DNA of 5,866 nt, from NCBI GenBank assembly GCA_900290315.1, contig OKRF01000381.1, forward strand, positions 1 to 5,866. Reading direction: 5' to 3'. Shown here piece by piece: positions 1-5,360 of this stretch; position 1 is the stretch's first letter, and each line of letters begins with the position of its first letter. This DNA is from Candidatus Sulfopaludibacter sp. SbA3 (GTDB lineage: Bacteria; Acidobacteriota; Terriglobia; Bryobacterales; Bryobacteraceae). The notes under the pieces were generated by a model. It saw only the letters and a list, made by a program, of their open reading frames with translations. It did not search any database and was not told where the DNA came from. The position numbers and the translations under genes were made by a program.

Positions 1-67
1 ACGGAGAATGGAATTACACGATTCTTCCAAATACGAAGTTGTAAAGTTTATTTATTTACGCGGCCTT
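1..67 (+). promoter_or_regulatory. AT-rich leader, possible promoter region
   Basis: This stretch is much richer in A and T (notably 30-58, with runs such as tttatttattta) than the coding DNA that follows, as expected for a promoter zone upstream of the gene at 97. A weak hexamer pair can be proposed: TTCCAA at 25-30 and TATTTA at 49-54, 18 bp apart. Neither matches consensus well, so I do not assign a promoter with confidence. I see no recognisable end of an upstream gene and no RNA gene here. Confidence 0.25.
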
Positions 68-98
68 ACCGAAGATAAGCAGACCTAAGGTCTTCGGT
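68..98 (+). repeat. Nested inverted repeats over the start of the first gene
   Basis: ACCGAAGA (68-75) is perfectly complementary to TCTTCGGT (91-98), leaving a 15-nt spacer. A second, nested palindrome AGACC-TAA-GGTCT occupies 81-93. The two share positions 91-93, so they could not both form fully as RNA. The possible Shine-Dalgarno AAGG (87-90) and the GTG start at 97 lie inside these arms. This could be an operator for a dimeric regulator, a translation-masking hairpin, or the remains of an upstream terminator, although no U-run follows. Confidence 0.45.
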
Positions 99-1052
99 GT
101 CCAATTCACTTATGGGCAGCTTTTGGGAGGCGCGCCGGGAGGCTACACCAAAGATCACAGCAGCGGTCCTCTTCTCTCTCACTGCCGCGATGACCGCGGC
201 CAGTTTCCTGAAGACACCGGACGGCCCCTTGTTCCACCCGCTGACCGCCTTGCAAGACTGGGCTCAGATCGTGGCCGAAGTGAGTCCGCCCGTTCTCCTA
301 TGCGCCGCTGGCGTGGTGTTCATCAGAACTCGCTACGGCTACCGCCTGGGCCTGGTAGCCGGATTCGCCGCTTTGCCGTGGTTTGTCTGGAGTGAGTTCT
401 TGCTCTTCCCTTGGAATTCCTGGATTTTTCTGACCGAAGACCAACCTGATAACGGGTCCCTGGTGTTCGTGAAGCTCAGAATCCTGTCGGGTGATGTTGA
501 ACGTCATGGCCGTTGTCTGCGCTTCGCTTCGCTTGCTCCCGGCGCGGTTCTGCGTACGAGAGACTGCCGTGTACCGGCGCCCAGATCCTTCACGTCGTAA
601 AGCGCGGGCTGCGCATCCATCAAACCGCTGCCAGTGCTTTTAAAGACGGGAAAGTCTATGCTTGGCGGGATGAACGGCAACTCTCTGGCTACCGGTTTCA
701 AAGGCACGTTGGCTTCAGAGTGATGGACTATCAGTCCTTACTCGCCACTGCCCGAGCGCCAGAGCTGTGGACACTACACACGTCGACTGGGAAACCGCTG
801 CTGCGATCATGGAATGCCGAGGGCTGGTACGTAGTCCTCAAAGGATCGCGGCTGCTGACCTTCACCAGCGGGAATCGAACGTCACCGCCAGAGAGGATCA
901 CGACTATCTTTCGCGAGATCGAAAAACTCCCGCTATTCGAGACGGATTTGTCCACCGCCCGGGACGTCTGCCTGGGGTACTGCTACGACCCGTTGGGAGA
1001 ACTGGGACATTCCGCTCCCGCGGATCGAGCAAAGCTGCTCCGTTCGCAGTAG
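97..1052 (+). pseudogene. Frameshifted membrane-anchored hypothetical protein
   Basis: I do not recognise a named family. Reading begins at GTG 97 (AAGG six bases upstream) or ATG 112. It gives three likely membrane segments, at about residues 20-38, 56-76 and 80-102, in the frame of position 97. That frame then becomes charged and ends at 600. In the next frame (491 to about 570) there is another hydrophobic stretch, VMLNVMAVVCASLRLLP. From about 585 a third frame stays open to the TAG at 1050-1052. It reads like a folded soluble domain, with ILHVVKRGLRIHQ, LRSWNAEGWYVVLKGSRLL and a Cys-containing end, DVCLGYCYDPLGELG. The simplest reading is one gene, with several N-terminal membrane helices and a C-terminal extracytoplasmic or cytosolic domain, broken by an extra G in the GGG at 489-491 and by a second indel or deletion near 570-585. 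Alternatively a single indel near 520-534 joins the outer frames. Sequencing error is possible. Function unknown. Confidence 0.6.
520..534 (+). repeat. Three tandem copies of CGCTT
   Basis: Positions 520-534 read CGCTT three times in succession, inside the zone where the reading frame of the surrounding gene changes. A five-base unit changes the frame with each gain or loss. Two copies would join the frame starting at 97 to the frame ending at 1052 without a stop, giving an open frame of 316 residues. Three copies are too few to show a hypermutable tract, so the role is inference. Confidence 0.6.
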
Positions 1053-1067
1053 CGCGCGGCGCGGTGG

Positions 1068-2119
1068 CTACCGTAGCGCCTTTAACTCCGCGTCCGACAG
1101 CCACGGGTGCTTGTCGCTGGCGTTCCCTTCGCCCGGGCAGCCCTCAGGCGCGGAGTCGCTGACGCTCTCCATCCGATAGTGATAGCTGCCGAGGTCCTGC
1201 ACCAGGAAGAGGGCGTCAATGGGATCGGTGAGTTCCTTTTCGCCGATGTGCGTAACGCTCAGCGCAATCAGCCAGCGGCCCAGCCTGGCGGCGCACGGCG
1301 TCACACTCGCGTATTCGGCCGGCGCAAAATCGGCGTGCAGTTTGGCGTGCCACTCCTGTGTCTCGGCGCCGACCGGGATTCCATCTCGCTCCACGGCCGA
1401 GTCAACCACTCTTCGGCGAAATCCTGTTGCTGAAAGACTGCCGGGCCTAGGCGGCGGACGCCTTCGGTGAAGCTGTAACGGTGAAGCTGCGTCCGGTTGT
1501 GGACCCTGGCGTCGACGCTGGAGTCCAGGAATTCCATGATCAGCTCTTCGGGTTTCAAGACGAATTCCGGCCCATCGTTCCCCAACCAAAAGCCGTGGTG
1601 GCCGGAGATCAACGCTTCGACGCTGCCAGGCAGGACACTCAACCGATGCACGGCGTACGTCATACCCATCCACGTGGAATTGCACTGCTGAGAATGCGAT
1701 GAATGAGCAACAGGCGCCGTCCCTGGGGATCCGGGCCCGAGAGTTCCAAGTCTGCACCGCCGTATCCATCCGATTTCGGGTGATCCGCGAAGACCGCTTC
1801 CGGCCTCGGCGATCACGAAAAGCGTGTCGGGCAATTCCGGCAGGCGCGCGTCCAGTCCGGCTTGCTTCAGTTCCGTTTGCAGATCGGATTCCAGATGGCC
1901 TGACATGATCTCCGGCATGCCCCTGTCTGCTGGCAGCCGCGATTCGATCCAGTCGCGCAAGGCCTGGTGCAGGCTGCTCACGTTGGTGTCGGCCTGGGAG
2001 TAGCTTTCCGCCGACGCCTTCATCCGCGCCGCCTCGCGCTTCAGCCGCTTGCAGCGCGTGTCCTGCCCAAATAGCATTCCCGCCAGCAGGAAAGCGAATA
2101 AGACCCGATGCAGTCTAAC
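1068..2119 (-). pseudogene. Multiply frameshifted hypothetical, probably exported protein
   Basis: No named family recognised. Protein-like sequence runs along the minus strand but changes frame at least three times. From 2119 to about 1815 it reads RVLFAFLLAGMLFGQD (a likely signal peptide), then a charged segment with HQALRDWIESRLPADRG. From 1812 to about 1696 the next frame reads EAVFADHPKSDGYGGADLEL and GRRLLLIHR. From about 1694 the first frame resumes with NSTWMGMTYAVHRL, SGHHGFWLGNDGPEF and FAEEWLTRPW. From about 1364 a third frame reads ETQEWHAKLHADFAPAEYAS and ends KHPWLSDAELKALR at the TAG 1070-1068. The junctions near 1695 and 1365 each need one missing base restored. The start is also damaged: the signal peptide has no ATG, GTG or TTG ahead of it, only GTT at 2119; the first ATG (2077) would remove it. 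The gene begins 6 bp after the oxygenase stop, so it was probably translated from the same transcript. It meets the gene at 97-1052 tail to tail. Confidence 0.75.
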
Positions 2120-2125
2120 CCGATT

Positions 2126-3202
2126 CTAACTCCCAACGAACTCGGCCAACAGCCCGTGAAAGTGATGGACTCCGTTCTCCCGCTTCACCGAAAAGCGCCC
2201 CTGGGAATAATTGCGCGACTTCAGCCCGCGCTGCACCGATTCGCAGATCTTGATATCTTCCTGCTGGATCTCGTCACTGAAATCGATGGTAGCTTGCGCC
2301 ACTTCCGCGCCGCCATAGGCGAACCATTCGAAAATCGTCAGAGTGCGATCGGGACCCAGCGGCAGAATCAGATTGCTGCTCATGTTGTCGGGATACACGT
2401 TCAGCATGAAGTTGGGGAAGATCCAGTAATACAGCGCGCGATTGCTGCTATCGGCGTATGCATACCGACGCCCGCCCTCGCCCGTCTGGGCGCGGATGGG
2501 GGCGATCTGCGAGGAGTAGTAGCGGAAGGTCTCCACGCGATACTGCGCGTAATCCAACTCCCGGAACAGGCTGGGATGCGCCGCGGGTAAATGATAACCT
2601 TCCAGGTAGTTATCGATGTACACCTTCCAGTTACATTCGATGACATAATCACGGCGGGCGGAAAAGCGCAACTGGTCCATGCGGCAGCCGATCTCGGCCG
2701 CCTCGCGCGGAATGGCGCCCAGCACTTCGGCCAGCGGCGGCGCCTGCGGGTCCTGATTCACGAAGACGAACGGGCCCCACTCGGCCACCTGATATGGCGG
2801 CAGGCAAATCTGCGAGCGGTCCCAGTTTTCCACGCCTTCGAATTCGGGCTGGCCGTGCAGGCGGCCATCCAGGGAGTAGGTCCAGGCATGGTATGGACAA
2901 CGAATCACGGGCGCCTGCCCGCAGCCTTCGGCCAGCAGCGAGCCGCGATGGCGGCAGACGTTGGAAAACGCCCGCAGGGTGCCTTCCGCATCGCGCGTCA
3001 CCAGGACGGGCTCGCCGGTGATTTCGCTGGCCAGATAGCTGCCCGGAGCGGCCACGGCGTCCCTCCGCCCCACCGCCTGCCAGGTGCGGCCGAAGACCTT
3101 GCGCGATTCGGTCTCCAGCATGGCGGGGTCGGTATACCAGCGCGCCGGAATGGTGGAGGCGCGGGCGAGTTGCGGTTCGAAGGTGAAGTCGCTCAGGTCC
3201 AA
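2126..3202 (-). CDS. Rieske non-haem iron oxygenase, alpha subunit
   Basis: 358 residues, slightly short for the ring-hydroxylating oxygenase alpha family. The N-terminal Rieske domain carries Cys83-x-His85 (NVCRHRG) and Cys102-x2-His105 (CPYHAW), the 2Fe-2S ligands. The C-terminal catalytic domain has NWKVYIDNYLEGYHLPAAHP (191-210). By family pattern, Glu201 bridges the two centres, His204 and His209 bind the mononuclear iron, and Asp316 (QEDIKICESVQRG) is the third ligand. All key residues are present, so it should be active. Glu at the bridging position and the CESVQRGL-NYSQGRFS end resemble the branch with choline monooxygenase, carnitine oxygenase and glycine-betaine demethylase more than the naphthalene-type dioxygenases. 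The substrate cannot be read from sequence. It needs an electron-donating reductase, and none is encoded here. The start is TTG at 3202, because an in-frame TGA lies six bases upstream and the family N-terminus (FEPQLARASTIPARWY) follows at once. AGGA sits about 12 nt ahead. A broken gene follows 6 bp downstream. Confidence 0.93.
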   Translation of the reverse strand: MDLSDFTFEPQLARASTIPARWYTDPAMLETESRKVFGRTWQAVGRRDAVAAPGSYLASEITGEPVLVTRDAEGTLRAFSNVCRHRGSLLAEGCGQAPVIRCPYHAWTYSLDGRLHGQPEFEGVENWDRSQICLPPYQVAEWGPFVFVNQDPQAPPLAEVLGAIPREAAEIGCRMDQLRFSARRDYVIECNWKVYIDNYLEGYHLPAAHPSLFRELDYAQYRVETFRYYSSQIAPIRAQTGEGGRRYAYADSSNRALYYWIFPNFMLNVYPDNMSSNLILPLGPDRTLTIFEWFAYGGAEVAQATIDFSDEIQQEDIKICESVQRGLKSRNYSQGRFSVKRENGVHHFHGLLAEFVGS

Positions 3203-3235
3203 TACTCAATGCTATCCTGAGAAGAGCACACCTGT
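3192..3235. promoter_or_regulatory. Divergent spacer with 6-bp inverted repeat
   Basis: The starts of the oxygenase (3202, -) and rimO (3236, +) are only 33 bp apart, so at least one promoter must extend into a coding region. CTCAGG (3192-3197) and CCTGAG (3216-3221) are exact inverted copies 18 nt apart and bracket the oxygenase TTG start. They could form a small operator, but six bases can match by chance. TATCCT at 3213-3218 is a tolerable -10 for rimO; I find no good -35. GAAGAG (3221-3226) is the likely rimO ribosome-binding site. Confidence 0.3.
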
Positions 3236-4642
3236 TTGGATACTCATTTGAAAATCGGTTTTGTAAGCCTGGGCTGCCCCAAAAACCTCGTCGATAGCGA
3301 AGTCATGATGGGTCAGCTTGTGGCCAAAGGCCATGAATTGACGCCCCATCCCGACCAGGCCGACGTCCTGGTGGTCAACACCTGCAGCTTCATCGACCCC
3401 GCCAAGAAGGAATCCGTCGACACCATCCTGGAGATGGCGGAGTACAAGAAAGTCGGGCGCGTCCGAAAACTGATTGTGGCCGGCTGCCTGGTGGAGCGCT
3501 ACCGCGGCGATATCCGCAAGGACATTCCCGAGGTGGATGCCCTCATCGGCACCAACGAACTGGACGGCATCGTGGCCGCTTGCGAAGGCATGGAGCCCGG
3601 CACCGGCCCCGCGCAGCCATACCTGTATCACGACCTGACCCCGCGCGTGCTGGCCACCCCGCGCCACTTCGCCTACATCAAGATCGCCGAGGGCTGCGAC
3701 CATCCCTGCACCTTCTGTGTGATTCCGCAGTACCGCGGCGCATTCCGCAGCCGCCGCTTCGAATCGGTAATCTCAGAAGCCACGCGCCTGTTCCAGCAAG
3801 GTGTGCGCGAAATTAACCTCATCGGGCAGGACACCACCTGTTACGGCGAAGACCTGGGACTCACCGATGGCCTGGCCCACCTGCTGGCGCGCCTGGCCGG
3901 CATCGAGACCGCGCACGAAAAGTGGATCCGCTTCCTGTACGCCTATCCCAACAAGGTCACGCAGAAGCTGCTCGATACGATTGCCGCGTACCCGTCGCTG
4001 GTGAAGTACATCGATATGCCGCTGCAGCACGCCAGCGCCTCCGTGCTCAAGCGCATGAAGCGCGGCGCTTCGGGCGAGATTTTCCTGAAGCTGCTGGAGC
4101 GCATCCGCCGCACCATTCCCGGGGTGGCCATCCGCACCAGCTTCATCGTGGGATTCCCCGGTGAAACCGCGGAAGATTTCGAGGAACTCTGCCAGTTCGT
4201 GGAGGCGGCCCGCTTCGACAACCTGGGCGTCTTCACCTACTCGGACGAAGACACCAGCCGCAGCTACGCGCTGGACGCCAAAGTGGATGGCCGCACCATT
4301 CACAACCGCAAGCGCCGCCTGATGGCGATTCAGCGGAAGATTGCCCGCGCCCGCAATCGCGCCCTGGTGGGCCGGGAGTTTCCGGTGCTGGTGGAAGGCC
4401 TCTCGAAAGAGACCGACCTGTTGTGGGAGGGCCGCATGCCCACGCAGGCCCCCGAAATCGATGGCGCCACGCTCATCAACGATTTCGAAGGCGCCGAGCC
4501 GCGGCAGGGCGAAATCCGCCGCCTGCAGGTCACCGAAGCGCACGATTACGACGTGGTCGGCACGCTGCTTCCGCCCACCGAAACGGTCCCGCGATTCATC
4601 CCGGCGCCGCTCATCAACATCTCCCTTCAGCCCGCGCTATGA
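3236..4642 (+). CDS. rimO: Ribosomal protein S12 methylthiotransferase RimO
   Basis: RimO is a cytosolic radical-SAM enzyme that methylthiolates the conserved aspartate (Asp88 in E. coli numbering) of ribosomal protein S12. The 468-residue product has the whole family architecture. The N-terminal methylthiotransferase domain carries Cys14 (SLGCPKNLVDSE), Cys50 (VNTCSFID) and Cys84 (VAGCLVERY) for the auxiliary 4Fe-4S cluster. The radical-SAM core has Cys154-x3-Cys158-x2-Cys161 (EGCDHPCTFC) with IPQYRG after it, then INLIGQDTT, YIDMPLQHAS and TSFIVGFPGET. A TRAM domain follows from about 381 to 445. LGCPKN, QDTT and the IDMPLQH block favour RimO over its tRNA-modifying relative MiaB. A tail of about 20 residues after the TRAM domain (PPTETVPRFIPAPLINISLQ) is longer than in many homologues. 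Two TTG starts are possible: 3236 (GAAGAG nine bases upstream) or 3248 (GGA seven bases upstream, giving the more typical MKIGFVSLGCPKN). I keep the longer one without strong preference. It is the first gene of the operon with yacG and pgpA. Confidence 0.97.
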   Translation: MDTHLKIGFVSLGCPKNLVDSEVMMGQLVAKGHELTPHPDQADVLVVNTCSFIDPAKKESVDTILEMAEYKKVGRVRKLIVAGCLVERYRGDIRKDIPEVDALIGTNELDGIVAACEGMEPGTGPAQPYLYHDLTPRVLATPRHFAYIKIAEGCDHPCTFCVIPQYRGAFRSRRFESVISEATRLFQQGVREINLIGQDTTCYGEDLGLTDGLAHLLARLAGIETAHEKWIRFLYAYPNKVTQKLLDTIAAYPSLVKYIDMPLQHASASVLKRMKRGASGEIFLKLLERIRRTIPGVAIRTSFIVGFPGETAEDFEELCQFVEAARFDNLGVFTYSDEDTSRSYALDAKVDGRTIHNRKRRLMAIQRKIARARNRALVGREFPVLVEGLSKETDLLWEGRMPTQAPEIDGATLINDFEGAEPRQGEIRRLQVTEAHDYDVVGTLLPPTETVPRFIPAPLINISLQPAL

Positions 4643-4815
4643 CGTTCAGTTGTCCCATCTGCAAGAAACCGGTGAAGCTGGGCGACCCCGACTTTCCTTT
4701 CTGCAGTGAGCGCTGCCGCATCCTGGACCTGGGCGCGTGGTCGGCGGAGAAGTACCGGATCTCCTCATCTGTCGTTCCGCCTCAGGAAGACGAAGAACCG
4801 CCCGATGAAGGTTAA
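4639..4815 (+). CDS. yacG: YacG-type small zinc protein (DNA gyrase inhibitor family)
   Basis: A 58-residue protein of the family's usual size. It has a single Cys4 zinc site, Cys5-x2-Cys8 (FSCPICKKPV) and Cys22-x3-Cys26 (FPFCSERCR), followed by the family signature ILDLGAWSAEKYRI (28-41). The last ten residues are strongly acidic (QEDEEPPDEG). In E. coli YacG binds the GyrB subunit and blocks DNA binding by gyrase; whether this homologue does so is inferred from family membership only. The ATG at 4639 overlaps the rimO stop in an ATGA, a classic sign of coupled translation, and the 3' end overlaps the pgpA start by 11 bp. The zinc motif begins five residues after this ATG and no other start fits. 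In E. coli yacG sits beside coaE, so the rimO-yacG-pgpA arrangement differs from the enterobacterial one. Confidence 0.92.
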   Translation: MTFSCPICKKPVKLGDPDFPFCSERCRILDLGAWSAEKYRISSSVVPPQEDEEPPDEG

Positions 4816-5272
4816 GGCGGCGGACCTTATCTCCACTTGGTTCGGATGTGGCCGCGCGCCCGTCGCTCCCGGAACCGCCGGTTCGGCCGCCGCCGTGGCC
4901 ATCGCGATCGTGCTGCACACCTATGCGGGCCTGGCCCCGTGGCATTTCGCGTTGCTCGCCGCCATCCTTTTCTTCCCGGCAATCTGGGCCGCCGGCGTCA
5001 CCGCGCGCACCTACAACATCAAGGACCCGGGCTTCGTGGTGGTGGATGAGGTGATCGGCCAGTGGATCGCGCTGGCCGGGGCGAGCACGCTCAATTGGAA
5101 AAGCTATCTGCTGGCGTTCACGCTGTTCCGCCTGTTCGACATCTGGAAGCCCCCGCCGGTGCGCCAACTCGAAGCGTTGCCCGGCGGCCTCGGGATCAAT
5201 GCCGACGACGTGATGGCCGGCGTGTACGCGGCGCTGGTCCTGTACGCTGTGGGAAGAGTGGGGCTGATTTGA
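4805..5272 (+). CDS. pgpA: Phosphatidylglycerophosphatase A
   Basis: PgpA is an inner-membrane lipid phosphatase that removes phosphate from phosphatidylglycerol phosphate, the last step to phosphatidylglycerol. The 155-residue product matches the family in length and carries its motifs in order: GCGRAPVAPGTAGS (14-27), IKDPGFVVVDEVIGQW (72-87, with the conserved Asp81-Glu82), FRLFDIWKPPPVRQLE (108-123, Asp112 and Lys115) and LPGGLGINADDVMAGVYA (125-142, Asp134-Asp135). These acidic residues are the expected metal and catalytic positions. Hydrophobic segments lie at about 28-41, 45-66, 84-108 and 136-154, as expected for a multi-pass protein. The ATG at 4805 is chosen because the family N-terminus begins there and GAAG (4792-4795) precedes it. 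It lies inside yacG, with an 11-bp overlap, so translation is probably coupled. It is the last gene of the operon seen here. Confidence 0.96.
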   Translation: MKVKAADLISTWFGCGRAPVAPGTAGSAAAVAIAIVLHTYAGLAPWHFALLAAILFFPAIWAAGVTARTYNIKDPGFVVVDEVIGQWIALAGASTLNWKSYLLAFTLFRLFDIWKPPPVRQLEALPGGLGINADDVMAGVYAALVLYAVGRVGLI

Positions 5273-5286
5273 TCGCCTCGGCGATC
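5271..5286 (+). terminator. Short GC hairpin at the pgpA stop, possible terminator
   Basis: GATCGCC (5271-5277) and GGCGATC (5280-5286) are exact inverted copies separated by two bases, realistically a six-pair stem with a CTCG loop. It begins within the pgpA TGA. Only a broken T stretch follows (gcgatttctt), so an intrinsic terminator would be weak. It may instead protect the 3' end of the operon mRNA. No other terminator-like structure is visible after the operon. Confidence 0.35.
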
Positions 5287-5360
5287 GCGATTTCTTAACT
5301 TAGCAGGCCGTTCACTAATCGGTTCAGTAGGGCGCCTTTCGTCAAGGTAAACGGGCAGCC

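Noticed and set aside
1365..1812. Programmed ribosomal frameshifting as the cause of the frame changes
   Set aside because: Several shifts in both directions occur without slippery heptamers or stimulatory structures I can see, alongside a lost start codon; decay or sequence error explains it better.
1107..1908. Plus-strand small open frames within the broken minus-strand gene
   Set aside because: The protein-like motifs and the continuous chain across frameshifts are all on the minus strand; the plus-strand frames are short and featureless.
2108..3220. Plus-strand open frames of 160 and 209 residues opposite the oxygenase
   Set aside because: They are antisense to a gene with all Rieske and iron-ligand motifs, show no motif of their own, and are the expected shadow frames of GC-rich coding DNA.
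3212..4543. Minus-strand open frames of 163 and 256 residues opposite rimO
   Set aside because: Their composition is the typical mirror of rimO codons and they contain no recognisable domain; rimO is complete and certain.
5281..5288. GCGATCGC octamer palindrome (HIP1-like)
   Set aside because: A single copy, part of the hairpin at the pgpA stop, with nothing else suggesting cyanobacterial DNA.
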